64,000 nt of DNA from Dipetalonema caudispina (Eukaryota > Nematoda > Chromadorea > Rhabditida > Onchocercidae), in the NCBI GenBank assembly GCA_013365325.1, contig JABVXV010000002.1, forward strand, positions 620,001 to 684,000. Reading direction: 5' to 3'. Under the pieces are notes generated by a model that worked only from the letters and a program-made list of their open reading frames with translations, did not search any database and was not told the origin of the DNA. This document shows positions 45,440 to 58,294 of this stretch, one piece after another; the first letter of the stretch is position 1, and every line of letters starts with the position of its first letter. The position numbers and the translations under genes are program-made.

Positions 45440-46411
45440 TGTACATGTTCGTTGAAACCGAACCGCTTTGTATAACTGTACTCGATTAACATGCTTCAAA
45501 TTTTTTACGTTGTTCACAATCAAGACTGCACAATATTGTCTTAATAACAGATTTGTGGGTGAAAGGCAAAGCTGTAATCTGTAAGGTCGTAGAATGAAGA
45601 AGGTACAATTGGAATTTCCGTAAATAGTGGGGAAGAAAATTAGTCTTTCGTGCATTTCCAAATATGATTTCTGTTAATTCTAAAATACGTATAACTGCTA
45701 AGTTAAAATTGATGAAAAATTGGAACATAGTTAAGATTTTTTTAGAAGTTTTAGTGATCCACAGAGTTAGGATCCGTAAATGTCAGTTTGGCCAACAAAG
45801 CTTCATTTAGATGTTACATTTAAAACAATATGCTATTACATATTCTCATGCTTACTTTTCTGCCGCATTTCACAAATTTCCTTTTTTAAGTAGAAATTTG
45901 TTGGACTTTTGAATTTCACATGAAGTAAAGTTCTAAGCTGTCATCTTTTCAGTCCCAAATTCTCGTGTTCAATTTCTTTGTTGCTTAAAATTTATGGGTA
46001 ACTATCTTTTATTTTCATAGGAAACGGCAAGCATTATTCTATCATTCTTCTTGAGTTGGTTTCACATCTGTTACAGTTACTTCACAGAGTGATCTTGTTT
46101 GTCGTCGTTTGGTCTGCAAATTGTGATATTTGAAAACTACCAGAAATTTCAGATGTCGTTAAGTAGTCATCCCATTTAATTGTTTATCTGCTTTGTGTTT
46201 TCATGAGGAAATGAAGGATAGTAGTTCTTATCAAGGATTTTACAATCTTTCTTTTTCGGGCATTTTTAGTCAAATTAGACGCATTCGCGAAGTAAGCGTT
46301 GTTAAATATTTTTCAGTTATTAAGCAGAAAGATTGACATGATTTGTTTTCTTTAAACACATACTGAAAGCATCTAACTTTAAGAGGGCAGAAGCATTAAA
46401 ATCCATTGAAC
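45440..46411. other. Convergent 3' region, no gene seen
   Basis: The F-box gene (plus) and the ClpX-like gene (minus) end toward each other here. Minus-strand open frames at 45395-45728 overlap the F-box 3' UTR and have no support. Confidence 0.6.
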
Positions 46412-49400
46412 CTACTTGATTCTTATAAGCGATTGCTTTGGAACTTTAGAATTCACAATATTCGCATTTTCCATGGTATAATAACGGCAGTTGCCTTTGA
46501 CGACATCCGCATCAATAACCAATTTATGGATGTCTGTACCAGGCAAATCATACTTCGCGTCCAGCAATACTTTTTCGGTTATTGATCTGGAATACTGTCA
46601 TTCGAGTAATACTGGTTTAATTGCTTTTGTGGAAGAACAGAAGAAAGCGTAATAAAAATTACTCATTATTCAAATTAAACTCAAATTTATTAATGAATTT
46701 TGGTGTTTCATCTCATACAAACGGAACTATTTACTGGTTGGGAAGTGAAGATGATGTTTATAGACATAAGATGAGAATCTGGGGTTTTAGGGATCGAAGA
46801 TTATCTTCATGTCCATTATTGTTGGATTTGTAACGAGAGAGCTGTTATTTTTGACACACATATTGATTCAGATTCCGATTTTTTGATGTGTACTCAAATA
46901 GGTAACCTAAGTGCACGTGCTCCGGTTCCTTTTTGTATCGCAGTACGGGCAATTTCTTTCAGGGCACAATCGGTAAAGCATAATTGTATGTCGTCAAGCA
47001 GGAACTGTTTTTCAGCCTGTGAAACAATCGAACTTTTCGGCTCTTTCATTATTCGAACGAGTAACTCTTCTGTTAAATTAGTAAATGGGACAAGGACGGG
47101 AAAACGTCCGATTAGTTCGGGTACCATACCAAATCTGGAACCATCATCATATTTTATTTTATACCATAAGAAAATTTAATTTAGTTAAAATTGAAGAAAC
47201 ATGGATTGTCCTTACTTAATAAGATCAATGTGGTCAGCTTGTCTTAGCAAATCATCCCGATGTTTGTTTATTTTTGTTTCATCCTACAACATATTCTTTA
47301 TCATTTATTCGGTATTAAAAAAAAAAAGAAGGAACTATAAGAAACAATCAGCATTTCAAACCTTTTCTGTTAAATAATCGCAACATAATTCCTCATCTTT
47401 CCCACTACCGAATCCAACTAATTTCTTGTGCAAACGTTGACTAACAATTCGATCCAAATTATTAAATGCTCCAGAAGCAATAAATAATATATTTGTCGTG
47501 TCAATATCTACCTATAAAACAATGGTAAATATAATAAGCCATATAATACGGCTCAAAACTCACGAATTATTGGACAAGGGAATAAGTAGTTCAGAACCTT
47601 ATTAAATTTTCAAATTATGATACCTTAATTTGAAGGTATTGCGAGACCCTCTGTAGAGGTAGTTATAAAAATCCTGATACCTGTCTTCTTAAATGAGTTA
47701 TGTTTTAACAGTGTTGAAATTCCCCTCGTAGAAAAAGGTTTGCAGCATTTGCAAAAGCGGTGCTTGGAGATATGGGGAATCGAACCCCAGCCCTCTCCCA
47801 TGCTAAGGGAGCGCTCTACCCCTGAGCTATATCCCCACATGCGTGACCTCATTAATTTTCTTGAAAAATCAAATGATCCATTATAATTAATTTCTCATTG
47901 TGATAGTGTTTATTTATATTTTCACTGATAAGAGACAATATATCATCTGCTTGAGACCTTTTGTTCGGAAACAATTTCCTTTTGAAGAACGATTCCACCC
48001 CCTTTTCACTATAAACTTATTATATATTTACAAGCTCTCATCACTTTTAACGCTTCTCCAAAGTATTATTTATAGTATTGTTAAATTAAATTATTCTCAA
48101 TTAAAATACACCAATCAAAATTTATAGAAAATTTATGTGAGCTTAGGACAAAACTCAATTCACTTCTCCCATTCTGTTATACTTCATCTTCATACCAATC
48201 AACGTTTACTTTATCTCTCCATTTAATTTCATTCCAAAGTTTGTTATTAGAAAGAAAGTAAAAACTTTAGTCACTGAAGGGAAGTAGTAAAATGACAAAG
48301 GGATGGTTTATATTTTGTTGAAAAGTTAAGATATTTTTAGGATAAAAATGCTTTGTTCAAATACTTAAGTACTTTATGTATAGCATGCTGAACATACCCG
48401 TGTTCCATTACATCCGGGTGCTTTCACTTTTATCACGGTTCCTTCTACCAGTTTCAGAAATGCCTGCTGCACACCTCGTCCTCCAACATCTCGAAATGAG
48501 CGTGATTCGAAATCCAACGAACTGCTGATTTTATCGAATTCATCGAGAAAAACGATACCTCTCTAAATTATAAAATAAGCTGTTACTGAATTTGCTCACG
48601 AAAATATGGAAGATAGAGGAAGCCAAATTAATAAAAGAATAACTTCATTAATTCATTTCTTAAACAAACTCCAACAATCCTTCAGTCAAGAAGCAAATTT
48701 CAATTTCTTATGACGGTTTTGAAAACGTAGGAGGAACATCTGTGATGAAATAAGCTTTCTATGAATAATATTAAAATTAATAACTAAAAAAAAAATATCA
48801 ATATTTTCAACCTGTGCAGCATTAATATCACCACCTGCATTAGCAAGAAGTTTCTGAATGACCTGTAATTAAAAATTATATGTTCACTTCTCAGTTTAAA
48901 GTAGAGAAGTATATACGCAAAACAGAAGTGCGGCTAAAAAAATTTGCAAAGATACATACACTGCTATTCTGTTATTAGAATATTCATGGCAATTATTACC
49001 TGAAGCTGTTTATGTGGTTAAAATATCAAATGGAAATTATCAAAACCCAATTGGGCCAACCGATCATTTGATGCAACTGATCTATCGGTGAGACGTAGTG
49101 TTGTTTTTTCTTCAATCACAAAGATCGATGATGAGCTAATAGTATGACACCATATTAGCTCCGTAAAATGAAAGACTGTTCGATTCTCTTTCAATTATAA
49201 CAGTTTGCAAAAAGCAAGTGCATTTTTGCAAACAAAGGATTTTGATGGATTGAGTAACGGAATTATTTTAGAGGTTGCAATAATTACCATTTAGTAATAA
49301 CATAATAATCAATCCTTCTTCTCAATCATCCCAAACATTACATTGGCATATTCTACAAATGATATGATGGACAAACAAAACTGTGAAGAACGAACCGTAT

Positions 49401-51497
49401 CAACATCATCTCCAACATATCCAGATTGCGTTAGCAATGTACAATCACACATTGCTATTGGTACATCTAATATTTTGGCCAATATTTGTGTTAAGTAAGT
49501 TTTCCCAACACCGGATGGTCCCATTAGAATTATATTTGATTTAGCCAAGTCATTGTCCTGAAAAATGAAATCAATGAATCTGGCAAAATACTGTAACTAG
49601 TTTGAATTCCTATATTTTATATTCCCTTTTTGCGTTCTCATCTGCATCATCAGAATCGGTGAGCATTGAATTCTTGACAAGTAATCCCATTTATTTGATT
49701 TACTTTACCAATTTTTGAAAATTCTGAATTTTTAATTATATGGAAAAGGACCCTCGTGAAATGAAAAAGAATGAAGCGTAATAATCAAATGAAACTGTTA
49801 AAAGAAGAGTTTATTTTGATTAATTAGTACAAAGCATAGAAATCAAACTACCTTATTCATTTCTATCAAAGCTCGGACTGATTTTTTGTTAAAATTAATT
49901 TTACTCTGAGATTCCCGTATTCCATTGCTGAAATGATTCTTTATCAGTGGAAGCATGTTTCCTTTACTTGTGCAAAAACAAATACAAGAATATTTTCTCT
50001 CATTTTATTCTATTTTTCATGCCAGTTCCGCAATGAATTTTACGAAAAATTAAAACAAAATTAATAAATTTCAAAAACTTCTTCACGTATTGATAATGAA
50101 AGTAGGAAGGAACATTTGACTTCAAATTTCAATAGCAAAATATAATTGAAAACAAGTGATTCTAATTCTTTGTTATCAGTATTAGGTAAATCAGTACTTC
50201 TACGAAAGAATCAAAAAAGGAGTAAAACGCAATCATTATTGTTTACTTATCTGTAGAATCTGAACGAACTATTCTTCGATCTAACAGTTATTCAGGAATT
50301 GTCACAGATCAAGTTGTGCAAACCTTGCAATATCCTACCATCTCCTCCTATTCACTTATGTCCACTATTTTCTAATTTCACATGGCTAATACGGATAAAA
50401 GTAGATTGCAAATGACCGTAGTGGACAATGTCCATTCCATATTCTATGTGTGTGTAGCTATTCACAGCAAATCAACATTTCTGTTATTCTTGAAGAAAGC
50501 ATGCTTGTTGCCTTCTTCCAGCTACGCTTATGAAAACATATTTACCTATCAGAAGAAATTAACCACAAGATTAGCCTTTACGATTTCCGAATCTAACGAC
50601 CGGAATTATATCATTGACGGTACCAGAAAATTAAAGTTATGAATAGCTTTATAGTCGAATGAATTGGAAATGTATGTTTTACAACTACAATTGTTGCATG
50701 TTACTATTCACCTTTTCTGTAAAATTTTTCTCAAAATGATACTTTCATCAGTTCGCGAAAAACCATGAACTTGTTTCTGGGTCACGTGTACAGGAGATGG
50801 TCGAATCTGAAACTATGAGGAAACTTTTGAAGAATTTTGAACTCATGTAACTATTTTAACAGAATTATTTACTGCAAAGTCGATTACTGAACTAAGAATG
50901 AACAATTTGTGGTTTCAAGCGATTGTATTTGATTTTGAAATTAGCAGTAATGAATAGAAAATGATTATTTGAAGTGTTTTGATAAATTAGCTATTACATT
51001 TAATTTTGTAATGAAAATTTATAGAAATGGCGGAGAAATACATCAATTTTTCCAAAGCCACATTTTTACTTCTAATTTCTTTTCATATTTCAGTAACATA
51101 CTTTGTCCTACTTCTATTTCTGTCCACAGAATGATGGATAATGCTACCAATTAGAGAAGGTACTATTGAAATTACAGGTAAATTCCTTATTAAATACATC
51201 ATTATAACGTAATTAAATGATAAATACATGGAAATTCATAAGAAATGAGAAATGAAATGCCTGAGATTCCTTTTCCTTTAAGGTGGCATTGTACGAGAAA
51301 CGTTTGTAATGTTGATAAACACCGACAGCAAGTGTCTTCTTGGCATACTCTTGGCCAATAACAAATTGATCCAAATAATTGGTAATCTCTTTCGGATAAG
51401 GTACACGATTATGCGAAAATGACGTAGTTGAGGATGCTTGTAATATGGATGAAAGATTTCTACGTATTGCTGAATAATGTCTCGTATGTATCATCAT
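46412..51497 (-). CDS. ClpX-like mitochondrial AAA+ unfoldase
   Basis: Nine exons (51497-51295, 49927-49852, 49557-49396, 48862-48812, 48562-48398, 47511-47362, 47283-47216, 47134-46907, 46586-46412) join in phase to 425 aa. The core shows [21 protein letters not shown], Walker A GPSGVGKT (usually GPTGSGKT), the GYVG pore loop, Walker B FLDEFDK, the VGFG ClpP-docking loop, [12 protein letters not shown] and sensor-2 TGARAL. ClpX unfolds matrix proteins for ClpP. The N-terminal zinc-binding domain of typical ClpX is absent; a short Arg/Ser-rich leader suits mitochondrial import. Walker A and pore-loop neighbours are more divergent than usual, so this may be a second, specialised paralogue. The first intron's donor (51294, TC|GTACAA) is chosen by phase. 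A tRNA lies in intron 48397-47512. Confidence 0.88.
47765..47836 (-). tRNA. tRNA-Ala (AGC)
   Basis: A 72-nt sequence folds as a full cloverleaf: acceptor stem GGGGATA with TATCTCC, D-stem GCTC/GAGC, anticodon stem CTCCC/GGGAG with loop TTAGCAT, and T-stem TGGGG/CCCCA with TTCGATT. The anticodon is AGC. The third acceptor pair is G-U, the identity mark read by alanyl-tRNA synthetase, and the discriminator base is A. There is no intron. It lies within an intron of the ClpX-like gene on the same strand, with its own internal A and B boxes for RNA polymerase III. Confidence 0.96.
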
Positions 51498-53934
51498 TAT
51501 CTTCTGGATTACTTTTGTCTGAATGCAAGAAAATTTCGAATTTTCGAATGATATGACGAAAATTTTACTCAAGTTATTTATTCATTAATGGTAAACGGAG
51601 AGCTAAAGGATAAAACTTAAAGAAGAAATAGAATTTGTGAAACGCATTTAATTTATAAATATTGTTTATGCAGTCATTTTTTTTCCACAGAAATAACTTT
51701 TTTTTTTTTGAAATGATCATTTCTTCGGAATATTCCGATTAATTTTATTGAAGTGTTTTGGTATATTTGTTTAATAAATAATATCTTCATTACCAGAGGT
51801 TTATAATAATTGTGTTTTGCATTGACTTGTAAATATAACTTCGATGGAATATCCTTATTGCGTTTAGTTGATTTGCTATATTTTTCCCGAATATTTAGCC
51901 ATGTTTCAAGCAAATGACCAGTTATTCTTCGTCCATCACAACAATCTCGATTCAAACCTCGAAATTAAATTTTTGGTTGGCTAAATTCAAATACTAATGA
52001 AGTACTAAACAGATAACCAACCTTCAAGCAGGATAATACGCTTATTTCCATGTGATTACAATAAAGGGAAAAAGTCATAATTTAATTCAAAACTAGCAAT
52101 CGAACAGATGAAAAGGAAAAAATAAAAGGTCGTTTTCCAAAGACCAATAAATAAGCTCATAAACCTCACTAATTTTAGTCAAAGTGAGTAGCATGGTGAT
52201 AACTGTGTTTTATCAAAAAACATACAACCGTTCACCGCAAACATAAATATGAACAATACCGTCAAGTACCATTCCCGGGTTATTTCATAAGTGTCGTAAA
52301 TAAAAATTTATTTAACTGCATAACCATTAGTGATTTACTTATTCACATGAAATAGTTTCGATTGTGCTGTACCAATTTAACTAAAAATAGTTTAGTTTTT
52401 GCAGAAGGCATGGGTAGTAATTCAAAGAATGAATATCTTGAACTAATCACGGACTTCCTTGCAAGAATAAATTCGGAGCACTCATCCATCACTTCGATAA
52501 ACTTTCCTAAACAATTAGCCATATTCCAAGCAAAGTGTGACTTATTATCTGTTCATCAAGATTTCCATTTCCATTCCAAAATGAAGTTCTGATGAAGTAA
52601 ATTTGGATACAAATGAAATACCAAGAAGGTGAAGACTTTGTTTTTTGTTAATTAAAAATAGTCAAATAATGCTTGCCAAAACCCACAGTTTCAGCAGAAT
52701 CTAGCTGGGATAGTTGGACATTGCAAACCGAAGCACATTCCGGTCCTCGTTCTCATCTGTAGCAAATTGCATTTATTAAATCTCTAACAGCAACAAATGG
52801 ATTTCGGATGGACTTCTTAAATTTGCCTAACTGTGATGACTTTATAATTGGAATAATGGAGCAACCATAAACACTGGTCAATATTCCTCACGCCATGCCT
52901 GCATAACTGTCCCGAAGTGATGGAATCATCCAAGCGCAGAATTTTATATTTAAGAAATATGTTCATGCATTGTATGACATGTGAGGTAGTCAACACTACA
53001 CAAATTACGACAAAGAGAGTTACAGTAAGCAATAAACTCAAAAAGAATGATTACAAGGCGATAGCATCACCATGAACCGCAGGTAACTGTTACCTAGCGC
53101 TTATCATATTTTCTACTATCACTAAGAAAAGTCACTATTCGAAAAATGAAATCGTATTCAGTTATTCATAACACATACTAAAAATCATATGTAAACAGTC
53201 AAGAAATGCGGCGTGAGATGTCCTCATCGCAGAATAGAATTTTTAAACCTACGAAAAGGCGACTGTTCAACTTTTCAATGTCCCCCGTTCTCATCCAGTT
53301 TATTTAAGGAATATTAATGAGTAATGCTTATTTCCTGTCTTCCAAAGGAAATTCGATTTGAAATCTGAGATACTTTAATTCATTCTCTCCGTTCTTAACA
53401 AATCAAGAAGTCAAGAATCCTTAATAAAGCTGTGATTGATGATGTATAGTGCCAGTAACGAGAATCCAAATTCATTCTTGAAACATAGCACAGTTCAATT
53501 CACCAATCCATGGAACTACTATTCCATCATACTGTCCATATTGATGTATGGAATTAAACTCTAATAAAACGAAAGCTTCACATCTTCACAATGAACTCCA
53601 TCACAAATTCACTTTTCCAATAGATCAAACAACTTGACCGGAAATTACGACACTTCCTTCCTATTCATCCAGCAAGTTTATCATACTTGGTTTTCTAAAA
53701 AGAGCCCATGATTCTAGATATCGTTCAAGTTCCATCCCAAGAAGACGTTTGGTAGAACTTCAGCGATTTCAGCGACTCTGCATGCAACCTTCCATTCAAG
53801 GAACTTGCTCAGGTACAAAATGACTTTTTCCCTAGATCACCATTCGTGTACATATCCGAAACATCACCGTTTGGAAGCTAATACCTGCTTCTCGTAAACA
53901 CGGTGATATACGAGAGATTGACTAAAACCAATAA

Positions 53935-54198
53935 GCTCTGCAAACGATTTGCACTTCCGGAAAATTTAAATGCGGAGCCAAGACAAGTGAAGTGGAAAAG
54001 CTTTATGCACATAATGGAATAGCGAAGGATTTGGCCCGAACCATCGTCTATCATGCAGATCAGATCAAGTATGAAATAAGACCTTTGGAAAGACCAATGC
54101 TTATGAATATGATAAATCCAAATGCTTCACCTGCTGCTCGCGCATTTTACCACGTCTTGATATCTGATTCGTACAAAATCCACTCCATTGCTATCTGA
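53935..54198 (+). CDS. Candidate coding stretch, unrecognised
   Basis: An 87-residue open frame ends in TGA. The composition is protein-like (for example VEKLYAHNGIAKDLARTI and MNMINPNASPAARAFYHV) and its codons look less biased to A/T than the flanks. No clear start or acceptor exists; an in-frame ATG is lacking near its beginning, so it could be an exon or a decayed gene piece. In a neighbouring frame, 53902-54018 is also open. No family is recognised. Confidence 0.3.
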   Translation, partial: ALQTICTSGKFKCGAKTSEVEKLYAHNGIAKDLARTIVYHADQIKYEIRPLERPMLMNMINPNASPAARAFYHVLISDSYKIHSIAI

Positions 54199-54387
54199 AA
54201 AAACCCTCCCCTTCCCAAAAAAAAGGAAAAAAAAAAAAACAAATTGTACTCCTTCAGCACGTAGTGGAAACGGCAGCACTAAAAAAGACGCTGTCTACAG
54301 GCAACACTTTACTCACTTCCAGCCCCTGGATAAGTAGTGTCGGGTCTTGGACAAAACTAATTCCAAAAATTTGCAAATGACCATCCC

Positions 54388-54612
54388 ATGTCAACCCCAA
54401 GAGTCAATAAAACTTATCGGGGCCCACAAATCGTTTCGAGAAGACTCGAGCCGAGAGCCTATCGTTTCGCTGCCAAAACTCCCGTAGTGCGTTGCACAAA
54501 CACTGCCAATAAATCCGGGATCGGGGAATCGGGAGAAGTCGACGCACTCGTTGGTGTACTAATCGAGGCCGTTCCCTCCACATTGTTTTTTGATATAAAA
54601 TCCCAGAAATGA
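54388..54612 (+). other. Candidate small ORF in a GC-richer island, open on both strands
   Basis: The plus strand reads MSTPRVNKTYRGPQIVSRRL and on for 74 residues. Two minus-strand frames are also open here, one Ser/Thr/Pro-rich. Because several frames are open at once, base composition rather than selection may explain the openness. No homologous family recognised. Confidence 0.2.
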
Positions 54613-55317
54613 TTTGTTTGACAGAGGCGTAAGTTTGGCGTCGCATTAAACACATTCTGTTGGTTTGGTTGAATAGAATGTAGTGGTCGTTGATTATCCC
54701 TATCAATATCCTCACATAAACAGTGTTTGCTGAGGCGTCACTGAAAAAACAAAAATAGAATCACTGCCAGTAAATGGATGCTACGAATAATGTAATAAAG
54801 AGGAAATACAAAAATTTATTAAATTCTGAACGCATCTCAACGCTAAAAGTGGATGACAAGCATGCTGAATTCAGAAACAGTGCATCACTGAAAAATAAAC
54901 TCTCTTCTTGAATAAATGAAATACGCGTAATAATGAGATTACTGTAAACAATCCAACGAAAAATCAATGAGTTGCAGCAAAAAAGATTTTCTCTTTTTCA
55001 AAGACAATCAGGACACTCTCATATACACTCTGACCATACCTTAAAGCAATAAGTAGCTATTACTATATCAAACACGCTAAAGCATCATATTAATCCTATG
55101 TTTCCAATCTCTTCTGCCTGACACTTGTATTTTCACTGCATTTATAAGCTTTATATTGTCATCACGGCAAGAATCACTAGCAGAAGAGACCCTCTCTTCA
55201 AAAGTGTCGTTTGAAACCTTCAAATGAGTCAATAAAAACGATTACTGAAAAGGCAACAATTAATAATTGAAATTCCCAAATAACAACGATAAAAAATCTC
55301 CGATGATCCATACATCT

Positions 55318-56320
55318 TTATTGTGAACGTGAGCGAGAGGATCGCGCAGGTGATGCGGAATGTATCGGCGAACGAGATCGCGAACGAGAAGCCGACTTCG
55401 GGCTGTACTTCGGGGAACCACGAGGAGACCGTGAACGAGACCTGTAACGATCATCGATTGCTGCCTCCTTCACCCGAATGTAGGATGTTTCACCCTGAAA
55501 TATTCTACTTTTGTATTCTCATCCTGAAACGTCTTTTCCATTTTAATGGCAAACCAAGCGAACGCAATTACTAAGGAAGACTGAAACTTGAGCAGTACTA
55601 ACCTCATGAGACTTGAACTTCGTGTCATCAAGCTTTTTGATTGCATACTTCATGTCATCTTGTCTAGTGTATTCAACGACACCAGTCCCATCTTTGAAAA
55701 CGTCTGCGTAACAAATGTCACCAGCTTCACGCATATGATCCTGAACAATAATAAATGATCACCTCTATATCAGAACAGATATTTAATTCTTATGTGCAGA
55801 AATCTACCTTCAGATCTTGCCAAGAGCCTGTCACTGGAAGACCAGTCACCAAAACACGATATCCACTGCGACGTGGAGGACCACGAGGAGGTGGAGGTCT
55901 TCGATCACGTTCCCCACGATCAGGACCATAGAGTGGGCGACCACCTGGACCACGAGGACCAACTCCTCGAGTCATTTCAACTCTGATCCGACAACCATCC
56001 AACTCATAGCCGTCGCGTCCACGAATAGCATCACGTGCGTCACTGCAAGGAAAAATATTAGGTAAAACATTAAAAATGAGCAACAGCATAATATTGCCTC
56101 TGCACTCTTCAACAACAGTACACAACAGCTTTTATTTTATGTGATAAAAAACAAACCGTGGATCGTCGAACTCGATAAAAGCGAATGGTGCTCCACGTGT
56201 AAGTTTGACATCAATGAAATTGATGTGTCCATATTTGTAAAATAAATCTTCCAAATCACGCTGTCTAATATCCGGTGGAAGATTACCAATATACACGCGA
56301 CAATCGCGACGACCGGCCAT
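55318..56320 (-). CDS. rsp-3: SR splicing factor SRSF1-type, copy 1
   Basis: Four exons (56320-56157, 56042-55808, 55740-55603, 55494-55318) join in phase to 237 aa. The first RRM has [20 protein letters not shown] and [16 protein letters not shown] Gly/Pro/Arg-rich linker follows. The second, pseudo-RRM carries the SRSF1 hallmark SWQDLKDHM. The tail is a short RS domain of about 40 residues ([12 protein letters not shown] and on). SRSF1 (SF2/ASF, RSP-3 in C. elegans) binds exonic enhancers and recruits U1 snRNP and U2AF, and is phosphorylated by SRPK. A TTGCAG acceptor lies about 20 bases before the ATG. A second copy sits 2 kb upstream on the same strand with the same three intron positions. 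Confidence 0.95.
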
Positions 56321-58294
56321 ACTTGTTTTGTTTTAACTGCAACAATGAATTTGAGAACATAAAAGATGACTTTGTACCTTGCATTTTGATTCACATAATC
56401 GGATCAACAACAGCATTGCAATGTAACGCGACGCGTGACAAGTACACAGTAATAGTCTCACTTCACAACACTCATATAACTTGAACAATAGCAAATGAAG
56501 CCAAAAAGTACACTAAAATGTGCGCCCTATTTATGCAATTAATTTCACCACATCATCTAGCCCACATACCTACTAACCTCTAACGCAGCCTCGCACATAC
56601 GCACACTCATCTCCCTAATCGATATCCATCCAACATTACTCCAGCAGGGAATTTAAAATTGAAGGGTACATTCAACAAGAACAGCACAATACCTGATAAT
56701 ATACAACCAACAACCTATTATCCCGTACTCGTGACATTCTTTCGTTCATCAAAGATACACAATGACAATAAGCAATTTTAGCAAGTAAGTTGTGACGTTA
56801 CGTATACAACTCTATCGTATCACGTATATCAACAGTTTTACCTTTAAAATAGCTAATAATAGGGATATTTCTACATTTTTATATGAGCAATAATGTCACT
56901 CTCTGATTTTAATTTTGGAGAGACATACAAATAGAGAAGCGAAGGAAAGCTAAAGTGAAAAAAGGATACGACAAGAAGGGAGGATCATGCTTATTTTTTA
57001 TAATACAGCTAAAATATGGCTAAGTAGATTAATGACATACGTCAGAATCCCAGCTTGAACACGTCATTGCTTAGTCCCAATCAGACCAAGAGATGAGATT
57101 GGAAATAGGTACCCTTATAATTAACAGCGACATTTACCTTTGATACTCCTCATAGTAATGCCATTTTTGTTAAAAGTCTAGTTTTTCTCCTGCATTGCGA
57201 GTCTGAAGTGATATAACAGTACCTAATTTATATACACAAATCATCGATTGTTGAATGAAAAATCGAGTGATAACTTCAAGACAATCTGAATTCAAGTTAT
57301 GCGGTAAGATTTAAACGTATTGCCAATCATTCTGGAGCATGATTTTGTATATCAGCATCTTACAGCAACTGTCAGTGTTAAATTAGTCAATCTACTAGCC
57401 TCTATCAATTTATTCGATAATAAAAGGGCCCAGGACAAGCTAAAGCTACTGCAAATAAAACTGGCCCCTGGGATATCAGTACACTGTGGTCAAGATGATC
57501 ACCACAGTTTCACGTGGCTTTCATCATTTTCCAACTGTTTCGAAGGTGCACCATAAACTTACGAAATAATATTAAATCCTATTTACATATATGAACCTAT
57601 AATATAATCGAAAATGGTTCGCTTCCAAATCGATATAATCGACTCGGTAACTGAACCCAAAATACTTATTGGTCGAATCGAATTGTCAGCGATTCGAAAT
57701 CGAATACTTGGTTTCTCGCTTCGAATCTTGAGCGATTATTAAATACAAAGACTTTATGTCGAAAATTCGGCCCGTTTACGGATTATAGATCCCTCGTCAC
57801 TGAAATTTGAAAAATTCGAGTATTTATCATATTTTCAATAATACAGAAGGAAAATCATTTGAGTCAACTGACGAAATCAATTTTATTTTCAATTTGCAAA
57901 ACAGCAAAGCAATCAAACAGATACACCTGAAAGTAAGCTTCTTTCGAAAACAATCCAAACGACCTACTGTACCACAACAGATTGGTAGTTTGAATTACAC
58001 GCTAGAACACATGCTTCAATAACAAAAGAATAAATGATAAATCTTTCTCTAAAATGAACAGCATAAGAGTTCACGGAGGTTACAAGCAAACTGGCAGAAT
58101 CCAAGAACTAAACCAACAGACGAAAGGAAAACAAATTTTAAGGAAATGTATGCTCAGCAGACAACATATATGTCAGCATGAGCTGCCTCCATTGAGAATT
58201 ATAATTTACCATCATTAAGTGAAACAAATGAAGCTGTAAACAAGTTTAAACAATCATACTCCAGTGCAGATGTGCAGTCCACTGCCGCTACTGG
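56321..58294. other. Spacer between the SRSF1 copies
   Basis: No gene is supported. At about 57605-57740 there is a tract with many TCGA-containing words (TCGAA, ATCGAT, ATTCGAAAT). The rest includes copy 1's promoter and copy 2's 3' UTR. Nothing resembling a third copy or a transposon was seen. Confidence 0.6.

Larger units (their letters stand above)
51498..55317. other. Region between ClpX-like gene and SRSF1 copy 1
   Basis: Mostly without a supported gene. A minus-strand open piece at 51674-51955 (CCDGRRITGHLLETWLNIREKY) just upstream of the ClpX-like start looks somewhat protein-like but has no splice connection I can defend. The 53.0-54.7 kb part is less AT-rich and carries two coding-looking plus-strand stretches, listed separately. 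Confidence 0.5.

Noticed and set aside
55792..56065. Plus-strand open frames opposite SRSF1 copy 1, Asp/His-rich
   Set aside because: Antisense shadows of the Gly/Arg-rich linker exon.
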